The position numbers and the translations under genes are program-made. DNA of 64,000 bases from Dugong dugon. Its lineage: Eukaryota; Chordata; Mammalia; Sirenia; Dugongidae. Location of the stretch: assembly GCA_030035585.1 (NCBI GenBank), contig CM057469.1:61521501-61585500 (forward strand). Direction: 5' to 3'. Positions within the stretch are counted from its first letter, which is position 1, and each line of letters starts with the position of its first letter. Positions 46,041-58,320 of the stretch are shown piece after piece. The notes beneath the pieces were generated by a model, which saw nothing but the letters and a program-made list of their open reading frames with translations, made no database searches and was not told the origin of the DNA.

Positions 46041-46220
46041 AGGAAGAGAGTACATGTGGGGATGTACCTATACTAGAGGATGGGTATACCTTGTCCTCTG
46101 ACCCTCCCTATCACCATGGAGATTCAGTGGAGTTCAGTTGCAGAGAATCCTTTACAATGATTGGATACAGATCAATTACATGTGTCATTGGAAACTGGAC
46201 CCAACTTCCTCAGTGCGTTG
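46041..46220 (+). CDS. CFH: CFH exon for SCR12 (exon 15)
   Basis: This 180-bp exon has acceptor ...tttacatag and donor gtgaga. It encodes [16 protein letters not shown], later [12 protein letters not shown] and TQLPQCV, matching human SCR12. The human sequon in EFNCS is changed to EFSCR. A new one, Asn-Trp-Thr, appears at GNWTQ, where the tryptophan is the conserved CCP core residue. SCR12-13 lie at the centre of the molecule, where the chain is thought to bend. Confidence 0.95.
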
Positions 46221-48657
46221 GTGAGAATATATCTCTTAAATTGACCTTTAATAAAGTTTAATATTTTTACTGCAAAAATATATTTAAACATATTGCTGAA
46301 AATGTCAGGTCTTAAATTATAATGAATCTAAACATTTGTTGTTTATAGCTCAATATGTATTTACAAGGGAAAATATAAATTACAAACAGAATATTATGAT
46401 TCTTTTGTCCCTGATATTAGTACAGTTTATTTTTATAAGTGTGAAGCTAAATTTTACTTACAAATTGTTATATGATATAAAATAAGAGTATAAATTATCA
46501 GGAAACTTATGATTGTTTTGCATAAATACCATTATTGTTATTATATGACTCATTCCTTCCAGGCCTGGATAAAGAAGTAATGAAGTTGAGAAAATATCCA
46601 TATTGCACTCTTGCTCTCTCAAAGCTTCAAGCAATGATCATTTCTCAGTCTGTTTCAAATGCAGCAAAAGGCAGTGAATGTGCTGCAGAGTGGGGGGCCT
46701 CAGGCCCTCTCAGTCAGAGTATAGCTTAGTGACAGGAGGCAGTGAGGGGTTGGGCCAGGAAACAAATCTGACGTGGATTTCACTCTGTAAGGGATTCATC
46801 CTGCCCCTTTGATGGCCAAGTTGATTTGAGAGGTTGGGTGGGGGTCCTGATTCATTTTCCCTTTAAATGAGTTCTTTCCTAAACTTTACCTGAGTGCTTT
46901 ATTCAGCGATTTCTGGATACCCACTCTTATCTAATCATCAGATTTCTAGACATTAATTAATTCCAGGAGAAGGCAGAGCTCAAGATCAAGCTCCAGGAGA
47001 ACAGGGATTCATAACTGTTTTGTTCACTGCTGTATTCCCAACACCCAAAAGACTGGCTGACATAGAGGAGGCATTCAACAGGAGTTTGTGAAATGAATCA
47101 GTAAACTTTGTTTCTGATTAATCCTTCCCCTTTTGCTGAACATATTCCTGTTAATGGCACTGCCAATCCTTCATGATTCAACTTCACCTTTGTCCTCTTT
47201 GATCTCCATAAATCATTTCACTTCATTCCACACAGAGGGAAACTCGAGATAATATCAAGCATGAGAACTGTCAGCTTTTCATTCTAACCTATAACAAAAC
47301 TTAACTTCAAATTATTATTCCCTCCTGAACTCAGAGTTGCCTTCGTAAATTTAATTCTCTACACGTATTCAGACTAGCATAACCCTCTTCCAGCTATTGT
47401 AGGCATTACTCCACGAGTTATCCCCTCTCAATGTTTATTTTGATCCCTCGCTATTCTGGGTTCTTCACTCTTCCAGATGTGTTTATTTTTTGCCTAATGA
47501 AGAAATTCACTCATAAAACCATTAATCACATGACACATCAATGACAAAAACAACTCCTCTTGACTGTAGATCTTAGTGCAGTTACTGTCCCTCAAAGAAC
47601 ACCTTGCTTTGTCTCCAGCAGTACTCTGGATCATGTTGTAGGTCATGCCTTCCTAAAGATGGGACTAAATTTTCTCTGAAGCCTCTAGTATGTTTTTATC
47701 AGCCTCCTTTCTTTCTTTCAAGGTTGCATTACAAAACCATTGCTTTTCTTTGGCCAATTATTTGACTTTTCCTTACTCTGTTCAACCTTACTCAATTCAA
47801 CTTTTCTAATCATTAACAACAAATACTATCAAAGACTTACATTGCTATTTTATCAAATTCAAAAAGGAGTCCAATAATCATAGAATTATTGAAATACGTA
47901 GCTATATAACAAGCTTGCATGGTCTACATTTTAATTAATTTTGAGGCAGTAGGGATTTATTAATATGGCAGTGCCATATAATTGGGTCGTTGAATGGTCT
48001 GGTGTATGAAACAGCTTCTCAAAGACACAAAGATTATATAATAAAACAGGTCATGATTTTTAGCACCCAATTTCTTCTTCCAGGTACCCGTTTCTTTTTT
48101 TAGTGATCCTGAAGAGATTTGCTAAAATATTCGAATTGTGTATAATACATTTTAGATATGTTTTTATTATATTTCATTACTTCTCTGAAAAAATATATTT
48201 AAAGTAGCAACTTCTTTTATTCTATTACCATAGGTAATATTTTATTTTTAATGCTTTAAGATTGTTGATTAAATATAATGTGGTGTCTTTTTATATCAGG
48301 AAAATAAAAGTACATGCACATTTGCACACATTTCAAATATGGGGCCACATTAGATTGTGTGATGAGTATCCAGGTTGTAGATCATCCAGGAAAGTGAACC
48401 TTAGACTCTTCCAATTCCCAAAGTGCAAAATGTCTTTGTGACAGATAATTGGATTGATATTTCAAAGAATGGACACAAAATTATGCCTATGAATAATAGC
48501 CCATCTCATGCAATATGATCAGGAATAACTACATTGATAGAATTTATTAGCATAGATCATAATTTCATTATATCACTGATTCTACAGCTAGAGTCATACA
48601 GTAGTTGCTTAATTTTTCTATAATTAGTCCTTTCATGGGAATATTTTTATTTTACAG
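46221..48657 (+). other. CFH: CFH intron between SCR12 and SCR13
   Basis: 2437 bp without AfroSINE or young L1. A stretch near 46980-47105 ('ttcactgctgtattcccaac', 'gaggaggcattcaacaggag') looks like the tail of an ancient MIR/L2-type repeat. No gene is supported. Confidence 0.5.
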
Positions 48658-48834
48658 CAACAGAACAACTTCAGAAGTGTGAATTATCAAGGATACCTGT
48701 ATCTGAAACAATCCCATCAGATCAGACTGAATTTAACCATAGCGCAAACTTCAGTTACAGATGTAGAGGAAAATCAGAATTCAAACACTCAATCTGCATA
48801 AATGGAAGATGGAATCCCAAGATAACTTGCACAG
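48658..48834 (+). CDS. CFH: CFH exon for SCR13 (exon 16)
   Basis: This 177-bp exon has acceptor ...ttttacag and donor gtaagg. The module reads ATEQLQKCELSRI..., then FSYRCRGKSEFKHSICINGRW and ends KITCT. It matches the short, basic human SCR13 (YRCRGKEGW, VCINGRW). Four cysteines are present. Two sequons, Asn-His-Ser and Asn-Phe-Ser, lie six residues apart within EFNHSANFSY; neither is in the remembered human sequence. The human NCS sequon at the end of the module is absent. Confidence 0.94.
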
Positions 48835-49559
48835 GTAAGGTCTTGTTTACAATGCTTTAAAAAATTTATTCTATTTCTTCCTAAGTTGTAAAAGTAGTAT
48901 CTTTGTGTCTTTTAAAAGATTAGTTATTATTACAAATACTTTTCAAGCTTCAAGATAATTTAAAAGCTAAACAACAGTTTCTAAATAATAATTATATCTT
49001 GTGCCTTAGTTGTCTGTATAACAAACATGCATAAACTTGGTGGCTTTAAATTAACATCTGGGCAGTAAGTTGTGCTCATGACTGTTGGACTCCCATTGCT
49101 TCAGTCCTTTTATTACACACAATCAATCTATACATATGCCTATGCCCATACTGATTATCTATCATCTATTCATATGTTTTTCTATCTCTAAAAAGAAAAA
49201 AAAAAAAAACCCTCTGCTGTCAAGTCAATTCTCACTCACAGAGACCCTATAGGACAGAGTAGGGTTTCCAAGGAGCAGCTGGTGGGTTTGAACTGCCAAC
49301 CTTTTGGTTAACAACCAAGCTCTTAAACCACTTTGCCACCAGGGGTCCTCTCTATCTCTGTCTTGAAAACCCTGAGTCATATTGACACCTCCAATTCCAG
49401 TTGAATAGCAGAGTTCATTCTAGTCTTACCAAACGATTTGTCTGTAAATGTCTTATACAACTGTAAGAATCTTGTGCCATTATCTTCAACACTTTAAGCA
49501 ACTTAGACAGGTCTAGCATATAGATAGTAGTTTCACACCAGTCCTAAAGCAAACCTACT
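48835..49559 (+). other. CFH: Start of the CFH intron after SCR13
   Basis: Unclassified intron with one SINE at 49205-49350 and an A-run at 49195-49209. No gene. Confidence 0.6.
49205..49350 (-). mobile_element. AfroSINE-type SINE
   Basis: Reverse copy: 'ctgtcaagtcaattctcact', 'gagaccctataggacagagt', 'aactgccaaccttttggtta', 'gccaccaggggtcc'. A short internal deletion removes part of the 'agaactgcccc' segment. Confidence 0.87.
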
Positions 49560-49968
49560 ATCTACAGTTCAACATGTTTACACTTCTTTACTTTTAAGGA
49601 AGTAATATTTATATGCAGTGAAGTGTACATGTTCTTCTGCATTCTCCTCTAGAAGCTTCATAGTTTCAGTATTTGCATTTAAGTATATCATCTATCTTAT
49701 ATTGCTTTTTGAGTACAGTGTGAAGTACTGGTTGATGTTCTTTTTTCATGTGGATAGCCAGTTCCTAAAAACACGTGATAAAAAGATTTTGAAATGAAAA
49801 CTATTAACTATAGTGTGTAGGTTTATTTCTAGACACCTTATTTAGTTAACTTATTTATTTGTCTATTCTTATGCCCAGATCACATTGCCTTGACATCTGT
49901 AACTGCATAGTGAGTTGGGAAGCACGGAATTTGTTCTCTGAATATGATCTTCCTTTTCAAGATTGATT

Positions 49969-50165
49969 TAAGGAGCACCTGTGGTGCAGTGGTTAAAGGC
50001 TTGGCTGCTAACCAAAAGGTCAGCAGTTCGAACCAACCAGCTGCTCTTCGGGAGAAAGATGTAGCAGGCTGGTTCCATAAAGATTTACAGCTTCGGAAAC
50101 CCTGTGGGGCTGTTCTCTGTCCTATAGGTTGCTGTGAGTCAGAGTCTACTTGAGGGTAATGGATT
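49969..50165 (+). mobile_element. AfroSINE-type SINE with target duplication
   Basis: Sense copy with 'cacctgtggtgcagtggtta' (A box), 'aaggtcagcagttcgaacca' (B box) and 'gttgctgtgagtcagagtct' (tail). It is flanked by 'tttcaagattgat' and 'tttcaggattgat', a likely target-site duplication. Confidence 0.88.
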
Positions 50166-51385
50166 TTCATTTCAGGATTGATATAGCTATTCAGGTCTTT
50201 GCTTTTTTTTTTTTCTGTTGAGTTTTTTTTTATTGTACTTCATGTGAAGGTTTAGAGAATAAATAGTTTCTCATGAAACAGTAGTACACATATTGTTTTG
50301 TGACATTGGTCAACAACCCCATGACATGTCAACCCTCTCCCTTCTCGACCTCTTCTTTTCTTTTTGGTGAAAATATACATAGCGAAAGATACATCATTTC
50401 AAACATTTCTACATGCACAGTTCAGTGACATCGACTACTCTCTTCCAGTTGTGCTCCTACTCTCACTTTAGATGAAGGTTTACAGAAGAAAATAGTTTCT
50501 TATTAGTTAGTACACATGTTGCCCTATGACAATGGTTAACAACCTCACTACACATCAACACTATCCTTACTCAACCTTGGGTTCCCTATCACCAGCTTTC
50601 CTGTCCCCCTCTGCCTTCTAGTCCTTGTCCCTGGACTGCTGTGCCTCATTAGTCCCATTTGGTATTACGGGGCCGTCCACTCCCCATCTGAATGGTGAAC
50701 CTCGAAGTGACTTCACCACCGAGCTAAAAGGTTGTCTGGGGGCCATACTCTCGGGGTGTCTCCAGTGTCCTTTAGGCCAGTAAATCTGGTCTTTTTTTTG
50801 TGAGTTAGAATTTTGTTCTATATCCTTTTCCAGCTCTGTCCAGAACCCTCTGTTGTGATCCTGGTCAGAGCATTCAGTGGTGGTAGCCGGGCACCATCTA
50901 GCTGTACTGGACTCAGTCTGGTGGAGGCCTTGGCAGCTTTGGTCCATTAGTCCTTTGGACTAATCTTTTCCTTGTATCCTGTTCTCTTCACTCTCCCTTG
51001 CTCCTGAAGGGATGAGACCAGTGGAGTATCTTAGATGGCTGCTCACAGGCTTTTAAGACCCCAGACACTACTCTTCAAGGTGGAATGTACAACATTGCCT
51101 TTATAAACTGTGTTATGCCAATTGAGCTGGATGTTCCCCGAGACCATGGCCCCACAGCCCTCCGCCCAGCAATTCAGTCCCTCAGGGAGTTTGGATGTGT
51201 CTGTGGAGCTTCCATGACCTTTCCTTGTACAAGTTGTGCTGGTTTCCCCAGTATTGTGTACTGTCTCACCCTTCACCCAAGATACCACTTATCTATTGCC
51301 TATTTAGTATTTCCCCCCCAACCCTCCCATCCCTGGTAACCAACAAAGATTGTTACATTTTGTGTGTGAACTTTTTCATGGGTTT

Positions 51386-54300
51386 TCACAATAGCGGTCT
51401 CATACAATATTTGTCCTTTTGTGATTGACTTATTTCAGTCAGCATAATGTCCTCCAGTTTCATCCATGTTATGAGATGCTTCACAGAGTCATCATTGTTC
51501 TTTCTCGTTGCATAGTACTCCATTGTGTGTATGTACCATAGTCTGTTTATCCATTCATCTGTTGATGGGCATCTAAGTTGTTCCCATCTTTTTGCTATTG
51601 TGAACAGTGCTGCCATGAACATAGGTGTGCATATGTCTATTTGAGTGACAACCCTTATTTCTCTAGGATATATTCGTAGGAGTGGGATTGTTGGATAGTA
51701 TGGTATGTCTATTTCTAGCTTTCTAAGGAAGCGCCATAACATTTTCCAAAATGGTTGTATCATTTTGCATTCCCACCAGCAGTGCATAAGAGTTCCAATC
51801 TCCCCGCAGCCCCTCCAACATTTGTTATTTCCAGTGTTTTTGATTCGTGCCAGTAATGCCGGGGTGAGATGGTATCTCATTGTGGTTTTAATTTGCGTTT
51901 CTCTAATGGCTAGTAATCGCGAGCTTTTCCTCATGTGTCTGTTGGCCTCTTGAATGTCTTCTTTGGTGAAGTGTCTGTTCATTTCCTTTGCACATTTTTT
52001 AATAGAATTATTGGTCTTTTTGTTGTAGAGGTGTTGGATTTTCTCGTTGATTTTGGAGATTAAATCTTTGTGTGACTTGTACTGTCCAAAATTTTTTTCC
52101 CAGTCTGTATGTTCTCTTTTTACTCTTTTGGTGAAGTCTTTTGAAGAGCATAGGTGTTTGATTTTTAGAAGATCCCCGTTATCTAGCTTATCTTCTGGGG
52201 TTTGTGTGTTGATGGTTATGATTTGTATCCTATTAATGCCGTGTATTAAGGCCTGTAGCATTGCTTCTATTTTTTCTTCGATGAACTTTATAGTTTTTGG
52301 CTTTGTATTTAGGTCTTTGATCCATTTTGAATTAGTTTTTGTATATGGCGTGAGGTATGGGTCCTGTTTCTTTTTTTTGCAGATGTATATTCAGTTTTGA
52401 CAGCACCATTTGTTAAAAAGACTGTCTTTTCCCCATTTGATGGACTTTGGGCCCTTGTTGAAGATCAGGTGACTGTAGGTAGATGGATTTACATCTGGGT
52501 TCTCAATTCTGTTCCATTGGTCAATGCATCTGTCGTTCTACCAGTACCAGGCTGTTTTGACTAACGTAGCTGTAGAGTAGGTTCTGAGGTCAGGTAATGT
52601 GAGTCCTCCAACTTTATTCTTCTTCTTCAGTAGTGCTTTACTTATTCGGGGCTTCTTCTTTTTCCATATAAAGTTAATGATTAGTTCTTCCATCTCTCTG
52701 AAGAATGTTGTTGGTATTTGGATCGGGATTGCATTGTATTTGTAAATTGCTTTGGGTAGAGTTGTCATTTTCACAGTGTTGAGTCTACCTATCCATGAGC
52801 ATGGTATGTTTTTCCATTTATATAGACCCCTTTGGGTTTCTTGCAGTAGTGTTTTGTAGATTTCTTTGTATAAGCCTTTTACATCCCTGCTCAGATTTAT
52901 TCCTACGTCTTTTATTTTTTTTTAGGGGCTATTGTAAATGATAATTGTTTTCCTGATTTCCTTTTCATCGTTCTCCTTATTGGTGTATAGGAATCCAACT
53001 GATTTTTGTGTGTTTATCTCATATCCTGCTACTCTGCTGAATCTTTGTATTAGTTCCAGTAGTTTTCTCGTGGAGTCTTTAGGGTTTTCTATGTATAGTA
53101 TCATATCATCTCCAAACAGTGACAGTTTAACTTCTTCATTACCAATTTGGATGCCCTTTATTTCTTTTTCTTGCCTTATTGCTCTAGCTAGAACTTCCAG
53201 CACAATGTTAAATAGCAGTGGTGATAAAGGGCATCCTTGTCTTGTTCCTGTTCTCAAGGGGAATGTTTTCAGCCTCTCTCCATTAAGAATGATGTTGGCC
53301 ATTGGTTTTGCATAGAGGCCCTTTATTATGTTGAGAAATTTCCCTTCTATACCTATTTTATTGAGAGTTTTTATCAGGAATGGGTGTTGGACTTTGTCGA
53401 ATGGCTTTTCTGTGTCAGTTGGGATGATCATGTGATTCTTTTCTTTCCTTTTATTTATGTGGTGGATTACATTGATTGATTTTCTAACAATGAACCATTC
53501 TTGCATACCTGGTATGAATCCTACTTTGTCGTGGTATATTATTTTCTTGATATGATGCTGAATTCTATTGACTAGAATTTTGTTGAGAATTTTTGCATCT
53601 ATATTCATGAGAGATATTGGTCTGTAATTTTCTTTTTTTGTGGCATCTTTGCCTGGTTTTGGTATCAGCATTATGCTGGCTTCATAGACTGAATTTAGAA
53701 GTGTTGCTTCCTTTTCTATGTTCTTAAATAGCTTGAGTAGTACTGGTACAAGCTCTTCTGTGTTTTGTAGAATTCTCCAGTGGAGCCATCTGGGCCAGGG
53801 CTTTTTTTGGTTGGGAGTTTTTTTTATTACCTTTTTAATGTCTTCTCTTGTTATGGGTCTGTTCAGATTTTCAACATCACTTTGCTGTAGTTTGGGTAGG
53901 TAGTGTGTTTCTCGAAATTTATCCATTTACTGTAGGTTTTCAAATTTGTTGGAGTACACTTTTTCATAATATTCTGTTATGATCCTTTTTATTTCAGTTG
54001 GGTCTGTTGTAATGTCCCCCATTTCATTTCTCATTTGGATTGTTTGCGTCCTCTCCTGTTTTTCTTTTGTCAGTCTGGCCAGTGGTTTGTCCATCTTGTT
54101 GATTCTTTCCAAGAACCAACTTTTGGTTTTGTTGATTCTTTCTATTGTTTTTCTGTTCGCTATTTCATTTATGTGTGCTCTGATCTTTATTATTTCCTTT
54201 CTTCTCGTGGCTGTGGGCTTTTTTTTGCTGTTCTCTTTCAATTTGTTTGAGTTGTGTAGTGAATTTTTTGATTTTGTCACTTTCTTCTTTTTTGATGTGT

Positions 54301-55209
54301 GCATCTATTCCTATAATTGTCCTCTGAGGACTGCTTTTGCTGTGTCCCAAAGGTTTTGGTATGATGTGTTTTTGTTCTCATTTGATTCCAGGAACTTTTT
54401 GATTCCATCACTGATTTCTTCTATTACTGAGTGATGTGTAAGCAGGGTATTATTCAGTTTCGATGTAATTTATTTTTTTTCCTTGCTGTTTCTGTTGTTA
54501 ATGTCTACCTTGATGGCATTGTGGTCAGAGAAGATACTCTGAATTATCTCAACGTTTTGGATCTTGTTGAGGATTGCTCTGTGGCCTAAGATGCAGTCTA
54601 TTCTGGAGAAAGTTCAATGTGCATTGGAAAAGAATGTGTACTCTGAAGAGGTTGGATGGAGTGTTCTATATATGTCTATGGGGTCAGGCTGGCTGATTGT
54701 GCCCTTTAGGTCTTCTGTATCTTTGCTGAGTTTCTTTTTAGTTGTTCTGTCCTTTACTGAAAGTGGTGTGTTAAAGTCTCCTACTATTATTGTGGAACTG
54801 TCAATTTCTCTTTTCAATGTTGTTAGAGTTTGTTTTATGTATTTTGGAGCCCTGTCATTCAGTGCGTAGATGTTTATTATGGTTATGTCTTCATGATGGA
54901 TCATCCCCTTAATCACGATATAGTGTCCTACTTTGTCTTTTATGGTAGATTTTGTTTTAAAGTCTATTTTATGTGAGATTAGTATTGCCACTCCTGCTCT
55001 TTTTTGGGAGTTGTTAGCTTGATATATTTTTTCCAACCTTTGACTTTTAATAAATTCACATCTTTGTTTCTAAGGTGTGTCTCTTGTAGACAGCATATTC
55101 ATGGATCCTGTTTTATTATCTATTCTGTCACTCTCCGTCTCTTTTTGGGTGCATTGAGTCCATTTACTTTCAGTGTAATTATTGACAGATGTAAGTTTGT
55201 TGCTGTCAT
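51386..55209 (-). pseudogene. L1 no. 3 ORF2, broken but well preserved
   Basis: The start codon at 55207-55209 gives MTATNLHLSIITLKVNGLN. Open blocks in order are endonuclease (54614-55036, GDFNTP motif, DRAPKYIKQTL), middle region (53927-54304), reverse transcriptase (52922-53926, with [13 protein letters not shown] and the catalytic motif FGDD), a linker (52538-52774) and the C-terminal part (51386-52261), which has the Cys-rich knuckle [18 protein letters not shown] and ends in QSQKDKYCMRPLL. At least four frame breaks separate the blocks, so no full protein results. FGDD instead of FADD is specific to this copy. Confidence 0.88.
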
Positions 55210-55629
55210 TTTGTAGTGCTTTTTTTTTTGTGGTGCTGAAGTTTTCTTTGTTCTTCTTACTCTCTTGTGCTGAGTTACTTTTGTTTGTGGATTTTTTTTT
55301 CATTTCTTTTGTTTTTGTAGGTTTTGTTTTTGCTGAGACTTCATGTTTTTCCTCTTTATTTTTATGAGTTTGTTTATTAACTATCTTTTTGGTTACCAAG
55401 AAATTTACCCTTATCTTTCTAAGTTTGAAGCAGTCTATTATTACTTGGTATCCCCTTGCCTTCCTCTCCATTAGAACGTTCTATATCTACACTGTTTATT
55501 CCCTCTTTCATTGTTCTGATGTTGTTGTCATTTACTGATTAACTGCTCTGATTCCCTGTTGTATTTCTTTTGGTTTTCGATAGTCCTTGAGAGTTCATTT
55601 CCTAGATTGGTATCTTGCTGGTACGATCC

Positions 55630-56690
55630 TGCATCCTAGCTTCTGCCTGTGAGCTGAAGTTGCTTGTTCTCAGATTGAAGAACTCTCTTTAATAATTCTT
55701 GTAAGTTTGGTTTGTTTTTTACATAGTCCCTTAATTTCTGTTTGTCTGGAAATGTCCTAATTTCACCATCATATTTGAACAAGAGTTTTTCAGGATATAT
55801 TATTCTTGTCTGGCAATTCTTTTCTTTCAGAGTTTTATATATGTTATCCCATTGCCTTCTTGCCTGCATGGTTTCTGCCGAATAATCTGAGCTTAGTCTT
55901 ATAGTTTCTCCTCTGTCTGAGACTTCTTGTCTGTCACGAGCTACTCTCAGGATTCTTTGCTTGTCTTTGGTTTTGGCAAGTGTGATTATGATATGCCTTG
56001 GTGATTTTCTTTTGGGGTCTATCCTATATGAGGTTTGTTGAGCTTCTTGGATGGCCACCTTTTCATCTTTCATGATACTGGGGAGGTTTTCTGTCTGGAG
56101 TTCTTCAGTGATCCTCTCTGTTTTTTTTGTTTTCTCCCCCTGTTCTGGAACTCCAACCACTCACAAATTATTGCTTTTGATTGTATCCGACATACCTCTC
56201 AGGGTCTCCTCATTTTTCTTTGTTCTTTTTTCTGAGTTTTTCTGAAACAGAGTTGTATCCATGTGTTTGTCTTCAATTCCACTGATCCTGTCTTCCACCG
56301 TTTCAAATCTGTTCCTCAGCCCTTCTATGATACTGTCCATTTCTGAAATCTTGTTGTTTATCTTTTCAATTTCTTATTGTTGTTTTTGTATTATTTCTAG
56401 TAGTGAATTTATTTGGGCGTTCTGTTCCTGCAAAATTTTCTTGAATTCTTCCAATTTTTTTATCTGTATTGTCCATGAATTTGTCTGTTTTTTCCCCAAT
56501 TTTGTCTGGTTTTTGCTTCAAATCTTGGAGAATTCTGAGTATTAGAGATTTGAACTCCCTATCAGGTAGTCCTAGTGCCATTTCTTCCACTGGAAAGTCA
56601 TCTGGTGTTTTATTCTGGATGCGTACTGGAACCATCCTGTCCTCTTTTTGTAAATGTTTTGATATTGACCGCTGTCTTCGGGCCATTCGG
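55630..56690 (-). pseudogene. L1 no. 3 ORF1, broken
   Basis: The N-terminal open part (56366-56686) includes KTPDDFPVEEMALGLPDREF and a coiled-coil-like KQKPDKIGEKTDKFMDNTDK. The C-terminal part (55636-56160) has RHIIITLAKTKDKQRILRVA, ETIRLSSDYSAETMQARRQ and GEIRTFPDKQKLRDYV, the RNA-binding core of L1 ORF1 protein. A gap with a frame change lies between them (56160-56366). Confidence 0.85.
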
Positions 56691-58320
56691 TAGTTATGTT
56701 TCTCATTTATTGATTGTATATTTGTTTGTTTTGTCCTTTTTTTTTAACTTGGCTATGTCTGAGCAGCTGGGCTGTGTTTCCTTTGTTGTTTGCTCATCTG
56801 TGGGCACGATAATTTTTGCCTCCTTCTCCAATTGGCAGGGTCAGTCACTCAGGTATGGTACAGTAGGGCAGGTCTAGCTGAAGAGGAGTTTCTGGGATGG
56901 GTTGTTTGTGGCACTTACTACAGCCACCAGGGCGAGTTGGTTATCAGTGCAGGGAAGGTTCCAGTAGGCCATGCCTATGCTGCTTGGTGGTGTGATGTTA
57001 AGCGCATGGTGCAGGTAGGCAGGATGTAGGGGGGAGATTGTTATGTGTGGAGCTAAGATGGATATGGGAGAGGAGAGAGTAACAGGATTCAAAAACATAC
57101 TAACAAACAAAAAAGAGTGGTGGGGAGCTTGCTGTTGGAGTGGAGAGATGAGAGACTATAAATGGAGAAAAACAAAAATGGGTAGAAGAAGAAGAAAAAA
57201 AGAAAAGAATGAATAAATAAAAAATCAGAAAGGAAAAAGAACAGCAAAGCTCCCAGGGATCCCACTGGTGTAGCTAAGAAGTCTGGGGAAGTTGTTCTCA
57301 GGTGTTGCAGTACAGCCTTGCTAGAAGGCGTAAAGGTATTCAGCACCAGGTATTCTGGGAAAAGAAAGAGATGGAAGGTATAGAGAGATGAGAAACTGAG
57401 TAATGAAGAAAGATAAAAAGGGAAAAAGAAGGAAAAGAAAACAAAACAAATTAAAAAAAAAAAAAAAAAAAAAAAACAAGAGAAGCCCCCAAAAAAAACA
57501 GAAAAAAAAAAAAACGATGAAAAAAGAAATGCCCTCAGGGAACCCTCTGGGCTTCTGTGCCAGCCAAGGTGTTAGGTTCCAATCCACAGAGCACGGCCCA
57601 GTGAGAACGGGCTCCCAACTCAAGAAAAGGAAAAGAAAACAAACAAACAATTCAAAACAAACAAACAAACAAAAGTTCCAGGATCCCACCAGTGTGGCAG
57701 CCCAGACCGGGAAGCAGTTCCACACTCGAATGGAGCTCCGCAGCCCCTCAGAAAGAAGCAAAGATGGCGCAGGGAGCCAGGTATTTGAGTGAAAGGAGGG
57801 GGAGGTGGTGAGAGGTAAGGAAGAAATCAAAAGAAGCAGAAAAAAAGCAACAACAAATGGTATTCAGAGAGCAGCTAGTGTGGGCAGGTGGAATGCAAGC
57901 AGCTGGTGCTTCCCGGACAAGAGACTGTGGCCGCGGGAAGCAGAGGAGGCCGAGTGCGGGTGAAGAATGGTGGGGAATGGGAAAGCGTAAATCACAAATT
58001 ACCAGTTGTTCTGTCTCCCGTTGGAAGCTCTGTGAAGCTGCTTTCTCGTACCCCCTGTTTGCTGGTCTCCGATAGGAGTCCAAGATGGCGGATCTGCGCT
58101 GCGTTAGCTGATAGGGGACCTCTGCATGAATCTCTCCTCGCTCTCCGTTCTCTATAAGTTTTCTCACTCCATCTGGTGCTGGGCTGAGTTCTTTATCTCT
58201 TCATTTGATGTTTTAGGGTTTCAGGATTGTTGTATTCTCTGTTCGGCTTAGTTTTTCGGATCTTTGCTGTGAAGGGATGGCGTGGTGCTTCTGCCTAGGT
58301 CGCCATTTTGCCAGAAGTCC
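56691..58320 (-). repeat. L1 no. 3 5' UTR with A-rich repeated units
   Basis: On the + strand 'agcaaagctcccagggatcc' near 57243, 'gccctcagggaaccctctgg' near 57531 and 'ttccaggatcccaccagtgt' near 57675 mark three imperfect units separated by A-rich tracts. The 5'-terminal 170 bp match L1 no. 2. Apparent open frames here are low-complexity artefacts. Confidence 0.75.

Larger units (their letters stand above)
50201..58320 (-). mobile_element. L1 retrotransposon no. 3, antisense, near full length
   Basis: About 8.1 kb. On the minus strand the order is a 5' UTR with A-rich units (56690-58320), ORF1 (55630-56690), ORF2 (51386-55209), and a 3' UTR with the double module (50201-51385). Flanking 'ggtctttgc' on both sides (near 50192 and 58323) is the probable target duplication. 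It is the best preserved of the three L1s: an uninterrupted RT block of 334 codons and a C-terminal block of 291 codons remain. Frameshifts still break both ORFs. Confidence 0.9.

Noticed and set aside
46535..46729. Small gene or extra CFH exon between SCR12 and SCR13
   Set aside because: The 64-codon open frame has a single-module length but lacks the CCP cysteine pattern and flanking splice sites.
52922..53926. The 334-codon open RT block as an active gene
   Set aside because: It is only one segment of an L1 ORF2 whose other parts are in different frames with stops, so it cannot yield a working element protein.
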